A DNA stretch of 64,000 bases from Casuarina equisetifolia (Eukaryota > Streptophyta > Magnoliopsida > Fagales > Casuarinaceae): contig CM052361.1 of assembly GCA_028551475.1 (NCBI GenBank), positions 18,045,274 to 18,109,273 on the forward strand. Reading direction: 5' to 3'. Within the stretch, counting starts at the first letter, position 1; every line of letters starts with the position of its first letter. The translations under genes and the position numbers were made by a program. Under the pieces are notes generated by a model, which had not been told where the DNA came from, made no database searches, and worked only from the letters and a program-made list of their open reading frames with translations. Shown here piece after piece: positions 1 to 17,413 of this stretch.

Positions 1-2131
1 TCTGGTAAAAACTATGGTAGCAATTTTCCATAGTCATTTTCATTATTCAAAACTAAGACGTTGGACTTATCTCTAATATCAACTATGATGAATTTAATCA
101 TCCAATCAAAAGACTTAAGCCTATTAACATGACATGTTCATTTACTTTTGTACGTTAACAACCACCAATACCCTATAAGCTTGATGTCTCTCATGCTCCA
201 TAAGTTTGTAACATTATATTATGATAATAAAATATATATTATTATCACTATAAATATAGGTATAAGCTTAGTCTATGATCAATCATATGATGAATACAAA
301 TAAAAGAAATAATAAACGGATAATACATATACAATCAAGAATATTTAGAAAGGTAGGTAACTTAGAGGGCAAGTAAATTAAATGCTACTGAGAGCTTTCT
401 ATTAGCATCTTGAAATTTTAATCTAACAAAGTCCCTCTTCCTCGCTCAGAATTTGTCGATTAGCAATCATTAGACAAAATTTTTTATTTTGACAAGTGCA
501 GCCATATTAAAAAGTTTGTCTATATTTTGGTCATACCATCCGCCTCTCGCTTGCATAAGGCCTTATCTGTGAAAACTTTAGGTAGCCCCACTGCTGTTTT
601 TCTACCTTTCCATTCATCTCAAACCTTATCTTCTGTCACCTCAGTCTTTGGGAAGTATGAACCGGGCAACACGTCGAACCAGTCAACCAAAGCAAAAAAG
701 AGAGATGCGTAGCTTTTTGAAAAGAGGAAGCGACGTCTGGCTAGTGGTGAGTCCTTCAACTGTCATCTGTATCTCGTGGATGAATGATCAAAAACTTCTC
801 CAAGTCAATACTCATGTCGACCCAGCCTCTGCGTTTGGACGTATCCCAGGGATTGTGCAATTGACCAAGGCTTACGTGAAGTCTTTGAAGAAATTTGTGT
901 TAAAATGTAATGGGCTTTTGTATGATGAAAAGTCACCCCGTTGATATAAACGTGTAAGGGTCAACCACTTTTGTATATGGCTCTAAAGGATGAACTTTGC
1001 GTAAATAAAACTGCCCATCGTACCTCTTCACTCTCTCTTTACAGCAAGTTCTAGTTTTCTTAAATGTTTTACAATCAAGATACTTCCAGTGTCTCCAAAC
1101 CACTAAAGAATTCCTAACAACGCAACAATTTTGTCAAAGAAGCGATCTAAACTGAAAGCCCCAAATCCTAGTATGATCCAAATAATCGATTACATATAAA
1201 TAATGCAAGTATCAAGCTTGAAGTGAAACAATTTCGGTATTCGAGATGTTCTGCTAAAGATTTAACCAAATATAAAAGAAAATTGCTCAAACCGAAAGAG
1301 AGTATTTCGTTTTTCAACCGAATGAAAGTATTTGTTGCTAAACAACTCCAAGATTTCAAAATGAGTCGTAATGGTCATTTTAAAATGCAGCTTTTCACAT
1401 CGTTTGGTTATGGCTTTTTCATGCCTTGTGTCGGTTTTTAGGATCGCCGCTATAATTAGCATAGTTGATATTCTCTGTTGCGACGTATTATTTTGCTGCA
1501 GTAAGTGATACACGACAAACTAATCTGCTGCGACGAATAATGCACAGAAAAATGATTGGATGAAGATCTGGGCTAAAAACTATCTTCAAAATATTTTCCT
1601 CAAAATATACTTTAATTAGTAAGAGGGGCTGCCGCAAGTGGCTGGCCTCAACGGAAGAGGGGAGAGTTGGGAGGAGACGCGTGAAGGGAGGAGGCATTTG
1701 ACCATCACCTGCGAGACCTACCTAGTTGCAATAATTTTGCAATGCACAAAAAGTAGTAAACAATTTAATAAGTGTTATGAAGCAATGGTTTGAGCGCCAT
1801 ACTCAATTACGTGATCCAACTTTTTTACATGCCTAAATTTATTTAGTCGTTACATTTTTATGAGTTTTGTTAGAAACGATTCCTTGAAGTTCTCATGACA
1901 TTCTTTTAAAAGCTAATATCCCACTTGACATTTTTTGTGTTCCGAAAAAAAAAATCAATAAGTTTCTTCGACATTGTTTCTATGAAATTCATTCTTTAGT
2001 CAAATTCAAAACAAAATTTCGATGAACACATTGATTGGCAGAATGAACATTATTCGAAGGATTACTTTCATTCAAACATTCAATGATTGCACCATGAGAG
2101 GTATATACATTTCAGTTTGTAATATCTCAAG
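1..2131. other. Intergenic region downstream of the ZFWD gene
   Basis: No intact gene is visible here. The stretch is AT-rich, with short open frames only. The one part with protein-like character is a possible piggyBac-type transposase fragment at about 640-945, listed separately. The 3' untranslated region of the minus-strand ZFWD gene must lie in the last few hundred bases, just left of 2132, but no convincing end was identified. Confidence 0.6.
640..945 (+). pseudogene. Possible piggyBac-like (PGBD) transposase fragment
   Basis: An open frame from 648 encodes about 98 residues. Its pattern resembles the region of piggyBac-family (DDE_Tnp_1_7) transposases where a Lys-Arg-Gly stretch is followed by a beta-hairpin ending in an Ile-x-Trp-x-Asp/Asn motif. 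Here that is KRGSDVW followed by VICISWMND, then a run resembling the 'pxxVxxYxKxM' segment (QLTKAYVKSLKKF). The rest of a transposase, including its first catalytic acidic residues, is absent and no terminal inverted repeats were found. It would be a short non-functional relic. The family match was judged by eye and is tentative; it may be an unrelated open frame. Confidence 0.33.
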
Positions 2132-5100
2132 CTATTCTTGGTCTGATGGCTTCAATTTGGGCAACCATTTCCAAACCGTTATCAACCCAGTTTGATCTCC
2201 AGTTAAAAAGAGTCCGTGATGGTCTGGACCTACTTGCATTGCCCCAACTTTTTGCTTGGAAAATAATCTGCCCCTCTCAACAAATCTGGAACAATAAAAA
2301 TAAAATGTTAAAAGCCATTGACAAAAGAAAGACTACTTTTCTTTTCCAGGTAAAAAGAGTTACAAAAAGCTAAGTATACTTACGATGGCAATTCATACAT
2401 GTGAACAGAATCATCATCGCAAGAGCAATACAAAATTGGTTTGCCATTCCCATCAGTCATCCCACGAAATGCAAGAATGCCCTGTTACATTGAAAATCAT
2501 GCAATCAATTAAAGTGTTTCAAAGTTACCATTAGATAAGTATAAACTCAACTTAACTTTCTTAGATAAAAAATCACACAATTAAAGAAAAAACTAATAAA
2601 ATATTCATTTTGAAAATGTTCAAGTCATTAGCCCTAAAATGCATGATGGTATTCCAATTGTTATGTGTATAAAACTTCGAACATAAGGATAAAGTGGCAA
2701 TGGCAATTAATGCAATGCTCTTTTTTGTATTGTGAACATTTTCATTCCTTTTCTTGTTATGAACATTTCCTCAACTATTCACATACTTTCAAGTATAAAA
2801 AGATTGCTCAAAAAATACTAGATTACTTTCAAACTACTATAAAAAAATAAAAATAAAAATAAAAATTCCAAGTAAAAGAAAAAAAGGATGAAACAACAAA
2901 TTGCTCAACAATCAACTTTTACCATAGAGGTGCCTAATGACTCACATGTTCTTCATTTTGTATATGGATTACTTTCAAGCAAAGCTCTTCCTCCAGACCC
3001 TCCTCCAAACCCCAAACCCTGATTGTACAGTCCAAAGAACCAGAAAACAAGTAGTTGTCCCAACAGATAAGAGATGTCACAGCATCAGCATGATCATCCA
3101 ATGTCATAAGACACTCCAAAGTTTTGTGATCCCAAACCTGAAAAAAGAAATTAAAAAAAATCAAGAATTATTAAAGAAGCAATTCACAACATTAAATCAT
3201 CGTATTGAGGTTAAATGAAGCAACCTTACTTCAAATAATTTACAAGTGTTTCTAACGTAAAATTCGGCTGATCAGCAAACACAATTATGACAAGCTCAAG
3301 CATGCATGAATAACAAAACAACGTGATTGCCCTCCATTTCAAAAAGAAAAAAAAAAGCAAAAAGGGTTATAACACCTCCTACTTTGTAAAGAAGAAAAAA
3401 CAAATCATCCAGTGCACAATAAATTAGGTAAAACAAAAGATCAGCACCAAAAGCACAATTTTCAAACCTATGAACTCAAATTTCTTGGGAGCATAAGTGA
3501 ACACTGTGCGCTGTGCACATTTACACTGAACTATGTTGAACCAGGACAATATGCACAGGAGACAAAGTGCAAACTCATATTAATGGACCCGTACTAAACA
3601 GGACCCATAAAGTGTAGAATCATGGGCACATGGTGCAAACCACTCGCAATCCATATATCGACATATATAATGAAATCAGAAGTCAGTCTAACTTTTAGCT
3701 TGGAGCATCCCGATCAACTAAAATTAACCAAATTTTTAGGTATAGAAAGTGAGGAGAACTTCACAGAATACCAACTATAATGCTTGCAGTATTTAGACCA
3801 GCTACAAGAAACTGAATTTGTGGCTATCAAAAGTGAAATAAATTAACAGAATACATAAATATTTATTCTAGTAAAAAAAAACTTGCGTCTTTTCAAATTA
3901 CTAAAAGTGAGAAAAAGATATGTAAGTGCAAATCTTCGTCTTATTAAGACAAACTTACCCTTATTGTACCGTCCTTGGAGCCTGAATACATCCAGGCGTG
4001 TCCAACAGCAAGAGATACCACATCATGAGTGTGTCCGGGAAGAGATGATAGTGGTTGAAACGGGACATTTGCCTCAATATTGCACTTCCATGCCAAGATA
4101 ATGCCATCCTGTGATTTACAAAGAACATTATTACAGAAATAACACCACAAACATGAAGGTTCTGCAAAGTAACAAGTTCCACCCGTATATGAATAAAGGC
4201 ATTACAAATAACACACCTAAGAAATTGAACCTTCAAAATCTAATTAAGTCTCAAGAATTATCATGACAATGAGAGATGTGTCGTTTCACAAGCAAATTAA
4301 AAAAGGTCAATGATCCAAAGATACCAGAATAAGAACTAGTGATAAGATATTTTTATTCAAATTTGTAGAAATTCAAAAGGTAAAGACGGTGAGTACCTGG
4401 CCTCCAGTGAAAAGCGTATCATCAGTTGCTACCATGGCATAGATCATGCCAGTAAATCCACCTAGATCACATTCCATATTAGACATGGTGTTCCACACCT
4501 GCCACATCATCAAAGTGTGCTGGTTGAGGTCACATCTCAAAGTATTATGCTAAATGATAACGGCAACAATGGCTCAAAAATAAAAGCAAGAAAGCAAAAA
4601 CTTACTGGGCTTCCGAGCTTACCTTAACAACATTCCGCATACCCATGAACACAAATACACCTTCACTAAAAAACGATCCTATCTCCATGCCAAGGTCAAC
4701 AACGCGAGCACATTGTCCTGTAGTGCAGTCCCAAATCCGAACTGTTCCATCACTACAGCCTGAGCAAAGCAGGTAGTTTCTTCCGGCAAATGCAATCCCC
4801 ACGATATCCTGTCCTCAAAACAGTAATAAATAAGCTTTTTTCAAGATTTTGATTAAAAAACAACAATTAGTATTATCTTACGCACATATGAGAATGAGAA
4901 TTGAAAATGATAATGATTTTGCATCAATAAATAGATTAGAAATGCCAAAATTTGATTTTTGCTCCTACACTGCACTAGGAAACAAAATTCAACTGTCAAC
5001 CTCATCCGGTGATTAAGCACGATTGCTGACCATCATAAACGTGTATTTGGTACTTTCTGCTATATATGTGTGTACGTTTGTTATCAAAAGATTCACTATG

Positions 5101-6275
5101 TTTGTATTATTTCTGCTCCAAATTTTCTTTTCTCAACACATACTGCCCCGCTGTATGTCCACATCGATGCTTGTATTTATGCCTACTATGCTGTTTCAAA
5201 CAAACAAATAAATAAAAAGGAAAAAAAAAACTCAAATTTAGAGTTGCGCTATCTTATTTCATGCAGCCACAACCGAAATTGTGGCCATTTCAAGCAATCT
5301 TCCTTGGTTTTGCTTCAAAGCTTCAAAGAAGAATAACCAAGAAACCTTTTATGATGCAACTAAAATGCAAAGCTAAACATCAGACAAGTCAACTGGAAAA
5401 AATTCTACAGGTATGCAAAAACTAGCAATATCCTTCTGTTCTTTTGTCATGAACAAAAACAAGGTGACTACTACAATAAATACATATTGGAAGAACCATA
5501 CAAAAAATGCAGATTATGTATCTAGAAAGTTTATTCTCATACACTAAATTATTTTCTTTCAATGCAGCAACAACAAGGAAGAAGCATAATAACAATAATA
5601 ATACAGAAAAAGAAAAGACATAAAGGAAAGCACGTTGCAGAGTAAGAGGAAAAATAAACACACTGCTACCTTCGTATGCCCTTGGAGGAATGCCAAGGTC
5701 CTTAACTCTTCCACACGATGGCCAGGAATATCATCACAAGACTTCTTATCTGCATCCTCTGAAGTCTTCGATCCTCCCTCTTCAATATTTAGCTCTTCCA
5801 CACGATGGCCAGGAATATCATCAGAAGACTTCTTAACAGCATCCTCAGAAGTCTTGGATTCTCCCGCCTCAATGTTTAACTCTTCCTCACGATGACATGA
5901 AATATCTTCAGAACACTTCTTAAAAGCATCCTCTAAAGTCTTGGATCCTCCCTCCTCAATATTCGAAGGTAAAACTTTCTTCAGAGCTTCCCTCTTACAA
6001 TCTTCAGGACCAACGTCTTCGTGTGACTTTTCCAAAACCAATTTATTCTTGTACCTAATGTAACTTGGCTTCTTTCTTTCGGGACCAGACAACTCAGGAT
6101 GAGACTGCCTTTTTCCGCATACTACTGGAGGTTCACTGTGAAGGAACCTACATGGGTTCCTATTGCATTTGCCCTTAAGCCAGAATATGCAAACAGCTTT
6201 GCTGGGCAAAACTGTTCCGGGTTCTCTTACCAACCGATGAAAAACCGACGACCTTGTTGCTGTCTTGGCGGCCAT
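2132..6275 (-). CDS. CCCH zinc-finger and WD40-repeat protein (ZFWD family)
   Basis: Seven coding exons on the minus strand: 6275-5670, 4808-4623, 4498-4397, 4108-3959, 3137-2946, 2481-2384 and 2285-2132. All introns are GT-AG and the join gives 495 aa plus a stop. A single CCCH finger lies at residues 29-46 (C29, C37, C42, H46; CX7CX4CX3H), which in this family suggests RNA binding. Residues 104-190 are three copies of a 29-residue acidic/serine-rich unit. From residue 199 to the end runs a WD40 propeller, with repeats ending in VRIWDC, ILAWKC, TIRVWD and ITVWKW-type strands. The layout matches plant ZFWD proteins (Arabidopsis ZFWD1-4), but this protein is longer than I expect because of the linker repeat. 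The sequence tttcatag immediately before the ATG looks like a splice acceptor, so a 5' UTR intron is likely; a donor near 7021 is possible. The cellular role of ZFWD proteins is not firmly established. Confidence 0.93.
5706..5966 (-). repeat. Three in-frame 87-bp tandem repeats in ZFWD exon 1
   Basis: Units at 5706-5792, 5793-5879 and 5880-5966 have a period of exactly 87 bp (29 codons), so length change preserves the frame. Each encodes a variant of NIEEGGSKTSEDA followed by KKSxDDIPGHRVEE-like residues. The two units nearest the WD40 domain (5706-5879) are closer to each other than to the third, which suggests stepwise duplication with the most recent event on the propeller side. The repeat forms the acidic linker between zinc finger and propeller. 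Confidence 0.92.
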
Positions 6276-9200
6276 CTATGAAACAAAAATAACATCAAAT
6301 AGAGTAAAGAACAAACTCATCCACATAGAGGTCCTTCCAAACAAACCAACCCAAACTAAATATCTGCCTTCCATGTCCAAAGATTCAAGACAATTACCAG
6401 CCCCAATTTCAATAAAGTCCTTTACAATCCTCAATGAAGAAGGTAATTCCAACAGATGTCCTTGGCAGAAGATCCAAAGAATTCAGCAGCCTTCAAATCA
6501 TTCAAAACCCTAAATCCGCATTCGGAAAATGTCCCAAATCTAAATTGATTCCGGAAATAGGGTTTGCTTCCCCAATTCCTGACGGAATCCTTTTGCCGAA
6601 TCCAACCCTAGATGAAAAAATCCAGGGCTCCGATCGTGAAGAGAATTCCCAAATTTTCATCACGTGGAGTAACGTTATATATATACATACAGAAAACCCC
6701 AGTAAAGAAAAACTCAAATTCAATAGCCAGTCGCTCGCCCATTTCACGATTCAGACGTTTCTTTTCCTAAATTCCGATCAACCCACTAAACCCTAGGAAA
6801 TATAGGAAACTCGAATACACAACGAAGCCCGGGAGTTATCGTGTGATCTGCCAACGGCTGACGAAAATAAATCATGCACTTGCTCGAAATCCCAAAGAAA
6901 TTCGACCACTCGCCAATTTTGTCGCGGATAGAAAAGATCGCAAGACAAGGGAATTCCATATTTAAAACCCTAAGGAGATAAAACCCTAGCAAAACTTGGA
7001 GTTCCATAAGTGGGCAAGCTAACCTGTCACGTAGAGAGAGGACGAGCGCAGAGGGAGCAACAGAGCCCGAGGACAACCGACTGTGAGCAGATCGTAGCAG
7101 AGAAGCAAGAGAGAGAGACAGACAGATTGAAAAGCAAGAAAGACAGAAAACAAATGTAACTGTCAGAGGGACGCGTGGGACCCTAAATAGGCGCGTTTCT
7201 AATTTCGAAGCCAGATCCACATTGACTGGGTCTGGGCCGATGTTGGTTACAGACTGGCCCAAAGTTTAAGCCGACATTAATACATTGGCTGGGTCTGACC
7301 GATGTTGGCTACAGGCCGGCCCGTTTAACTCTTTTTAACATTGTGCCGGACGACTTTCCTAAATGGTCTTTAACTTTTAAATTACTAATAATTTTTTTAT
7401 TGGCTTTGAAATTTACTTTTTATTTTTCATAATTTTTAAATTACTAACACACCTTTCAATATTAACGAAAATGCTGAGAATCAACTATGCCATTCCAATA
7501 CATAAAAAAAAAAAACCATAATACACATAAATAAGGTGACTACATCATCTCCTTAAAGTATACTAAATTTCTGTCAAAATAGTTTGTGCAAAGACCTTCT
7601 TAACTCTTAGAATATGGCTAGTCACTCTTAAAATTGGCTACGAAATGGTCGGGTCCAATAACTTATAAATCGTTTTGGACCTTGAAGCAATTAAAAGATG
7701 ACCACTTGCGTGGCCCGCCCAATTTGACCCACTGAGTGTAAGTACCTTCCCAACCCATTAGCATTGACCTCACGTTTTCCGTCAGCATTGCCGTGAGACC
7801 ATGGCTGAGTGTTCATTTCCCTGCAGCCATAATCATGGCTTAACAAGTTATGGACACATGCTCACCTACTTATATACTCAACAAGGTCTTTTTTATGGGT
7901 CAACACCGACACCACGTCACGCCAACGTGTCCTACCTGAAACAATTTAGAAACCAAGCTAATGCCAATTCAAGAAGTACATTTGAATGAGATTTAAACTT
8001 GATAATTTTGAATTATTCTTGTCTTATCAGGTGGTGCTGACTTGGTTTAAGTCTTGCTAACATGGGGCCACGTGTGATGCTGACGTGGCATTATCTAATA
8101 TTTATTGCCTGAATTTGTCGAATTTGGTGTCATTAGATCAATTTAGTAATTTAAGCATGGGAGAATGTTATTATTGAGGATCATCAAAGCCAGTTCTGCA
8201 ATTGGAAATGTTGGGAAGTTAGTGGGTTTTTAATATAGGTTGGAAGTCCAAGGGCAAGAGATGTTTTCTAGAGCCACGAACAGGCACGTTGGTTGCACCT
8301 GAGCCCTTATGCCTGTGCCATGTAATAGAAAAAGGGTTTTCACTATCATTGAAACTGTGCCACCAAATGGAACAGCTGGACATCGCTAAATGCCGTCCCA
8401 AATCACCTCGTCTTAGTCTCATGCTAACAACATGACGGTGCATCCTATAAATAAAATACAAAGTCGTCGACTACGAGAGATTCGTAGATCCCTTTCACAA
8501 TTGATGTCATTTCCCGCTGCCTTGCTATATTTAATAGAGTTATGGAACTTGAAATGTGGGATGCTCCAAAAATAAAATACTCAAAGGTTATTCCACGGAA
8601 CAACACTAACCGCAATGGCTTGCAAGAAACAATATAAACCAACAGACAGGAAACAAGAGTTTGTCATGCCTCGTTCACGAAACATTTTCTTCGGTTTTTC
8701 AGAAAATTTTTCCTTTTCACAATGTCATGTATAGAGAAAAATTACTAATCAATGTGAAATTATTTTTAAATTATCAAATTTTGTAACAAATAGCTCAATA
8801 TTCAATTTAGAACTATAATGCATTAAGTGAAGAAATTCATTTTTTTATAATATATTTTTTTTTTTTACTTTTTACATTTCTTATATGAGAATTAATTTAT
8901 TATCTCTAGTGTAGAGTCCTATGGAATCTTTGTCAACAATTGAAGGAGTATAAAATTGAACTTAATGTTTCTTTAGTAAGGTGAAACACAACTTCATATT
9001 AATTAGAAAACAATTCCACGTCATTTATTTTATAGGTATTGTCATTACAATGGTCCATAAGGTGCTAAGGAAGAACTTGATTATGATACCATGTTAAATT
9101 TGATAATAATAAAAAAAGACTAATATACTCAAAATCTTATGTCATTAATTGAATAAGTACATCTATTCATAAATTACTTTTTAATCTTTTATATTTTTCA

Positions 9201-11791
9201 TGAAAAACTTAACAGGTCTCTCTTTTGCGTGAGGTACCATTCTCTATAAATTTAACACAAATCAACAACAAACTTATGAGATGAATTTTTTTGAATAATC
9301 CTATCTCTCTCTCCTTTCAAGATGTAATGCTAATATTTGTTTTGTAGTGTTAACAGACACTGGCTTTAACCCACATCTTCCATACACAAATGCCAACTCT
9401 TCTTTCGATAGCCATTTCAACGAAAAAAGATTTGGCCCTTTACCCTTGGTGTCACTTTCTCCTCTGTGTTTGGTACTTTTTAGTTGGTTTCTAATAACAA
9501 TCAACCAAAGAATAAAAAAGTACTTACTTACATTACTTTGATGGCTTTAACCAACCGAGAAAAAGATGATTTCAACAATTGGAATCATTTTTGTCTTAGA
9601 TAATATTTTTTGCAGAAACTCTTTTAACACTCAAATCAACACAAACGTGGTCAGAATTAAGAACATTAAATGAATATGAGTAAGTGGTTTTTTACAAGAT
9701 ACAAATTCAATGGGCTCACGCCCACCGGTGTACAGTTTCTTATTTATTTATTTTCCTTATTTTCCAAGCCGTTCCTATCCCTATCCCTATCCCCCTAAAA
9801 TGTCTCCATCCGCTCACGGACCATCACGGTACAATGTAAACTAAGAAGAAGCTGTAATTGCTATTATAATGAAATTTCACTATTGTTAATATTTGATTTA
9901 TCTCCGTCCAAGCTCTTACCCCGATGCCTCCGATCAAACATGCATGCCGCCACTAGGCATCTTCGCACCTACTCTTCGTGCACGACACGCTACGCGATGG
10001 ACAGGTACCGCTGCCCCACTAAGTAACACGAAAACCGAAGGAGGTTGTTTAGTAGCACAAAAGTCAACTTGTTCACGTACTTTAATCTAAAGCCATATGA
10101 GAAACCGACATCTGCCGGCCCCCCACGGCACCGATTGCGGTGTCATGATTAGTTAACATAATTGTAAAGGATAAGACCCGGTTTACTAAAATACACGTCA
10201 CGGGAATCCGCATGAAATGTCTCTTCATTTTACATTTGTCAACTCGGGCTAAGGTTTTGTGTCTGGATTAACGTTATGGGTTAAGAATAATTTTAGAAGA
10301 AAAAAAAAAAGGCGGGAGAAAAAGGACACCTTAATGTTAATCCAGACAGTGGGAATTGCTCTTTTTTATTTTTATTTTTATTTTTTGTGAAAAATACACA
10401 TTGGTTGTTCATGAGAATATAATGTGAACGTGTTAGGACAGTAGTTATAGGAATGTAACCCATCTTAAAATGTGCTTAAATTTAGTTAAAAAAAATAGTT
10501 AAGGAGATTTAATCTTGGAATAATTATTTTATAATATCCTCTATATGAGTGTTGTTTATCCAATTTTTATTCACTTATTGGATTAATTATTTTCCTCACT
10601 TCTTTTATGTCAACTATATTTTTGCTTATAAGAGTGTTGAAAGATGAGCATGATTTGAAAACTATATTTCATATATCATTCAAAAATACTTCAAGTGAAT
10701 TACACTATAAAAGAAAATTATGAATTAATAAAAAATTGAGCTAATAACATAATAAAATATCGGATGATGTCTTAGATACAAATGAGGTATGATTTTGGCC
10801 ATTCGTACGAGTTATTATTTACTTGTAAAAATATTAAAACATAAGAACTTGAAACTTGTAAAAGGGGAAAAAAAAAGAAAAAAGAAAAAAGAAAAAAGCA
10901 GGAGATGGTTTCAACGTCTAGGGGGACAGTTAAACCCTCCCTCGGCAAGGCCGAAAACGATGGACCCAAGCCCCGTACACCCAAAGCGAAAAGCCCGGGA
11001 GTGGAATGTTGTCCGGCAAAACGCCGTTGCTTTCAAGTTCCCAACACACTAGAAATATATTTACTCATTAAGAAGGAAGTTAGTGGAAGACTTGCACCAA
11101 GAAACGTCTACCAGAGGAGCCGCCATTTATCCTTCATCCGCAATATCCGTGTGGGGACTTGGTAAAACTGAGGTCCATTCCTGCACTTTCTGTTACACCA
11201 AACCTTTTCTTTGTTTATCGTTCTTGCTTTTGACTTACTGGGGCAGCTCCGATTGTTGTTGGAATTGTTCAATTTTGATGAGCTTTGAGTTTTCGTGGAC
11301 TTTCTCTTAAGTTTCTGAATTTTTTGCTGGTTCAGAGATCCAATAGTTCTAATGTATTTTGTTTCTTGTTGTTGCACTGTTACGAGATTCAATCTTTGAT
11401 CTAGAAAGACTTCAAGTTCTTTCTGTTGTTTGTATTTTGCTAGACTGATATCTCTTCTAGCTCATTGTGCGCAATTGTTATCATCTTCTGACTGATGGTA
11501 ATCAGAAACTCTCCATGACAGATAGATTATCCAAATTTGATGATAAATTCTTTTGTTGTCATTGATTTTTCGTCTTTTGGTACAGATTCAAAGTTCATAT
11601 TGCATGACATGGTTCAAGATTCGACTTTCTTATTGGCCTAATTCGGTGTACCTTGTAGGGAGATTTTGACTTAAATATCCACCCAGCTCGTGAAGATCAG
11701 ATCTGTCATGCTTTGCGTTAATATATTCAGAAGGATTGGATCTTGGTGTTGAAGGTAGAGGAAGCGTGGAGAGAAATCTGAGTGGGACTCT
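6276..11791. other. Intergenic region between divergent ZFWD and CPK genes
   Basis: This 5.5 kb lies head-to-head between the minus-strand ZFWD start and the plus-strand CPK start. The part near 6300-7160 probably holds the ZFWD 5' UTR intron, first exon and promoter; it is purine-rich on the plus strand around 7080-7150, as plant 5' UTRs read from the other strand often are. The part near 11050-11791 probably holds the CPK 5' UTR. A possible UTR intron there runs from a GTAAAA donor near 11161 to a TTTTGGTACAG acceptor near 11585. The middle, about 7330-11000, is AT-rich with homopolymer runs and no open frame I could assign. Confidence 0.55.
7221..7329. repeat. Short imperfect direct repeat, period 63 bp
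   Basis: A roughly 45-bp GC-richer motif containing ctgggtctg, ccgatgttgg and acag followed by ggccc occurs at 7221-7266 and again at 7284-7329. It lies upstream of the ZFWD gene's probable first exon. No transposon termini were recognised around it. Confidence 0.7.
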
Positions 11792-17408
<5,617 letters not shown>

Positions 17409-17413
17409 TCACA

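Noticed and set aside
6786..7262. 158-codon minus-strand frame upstream of ZFWD
   Set aside because: It lies in the probable 5' UTR/promoter, has low-complexity Ser/Leu content and no recognisable domain.
9770..9796. Repeated ctatccctatcc resembling telomeric DNA
   Set aside because: The unit is not the plant telomere repeat CCCTAAA and only three or four units occur.
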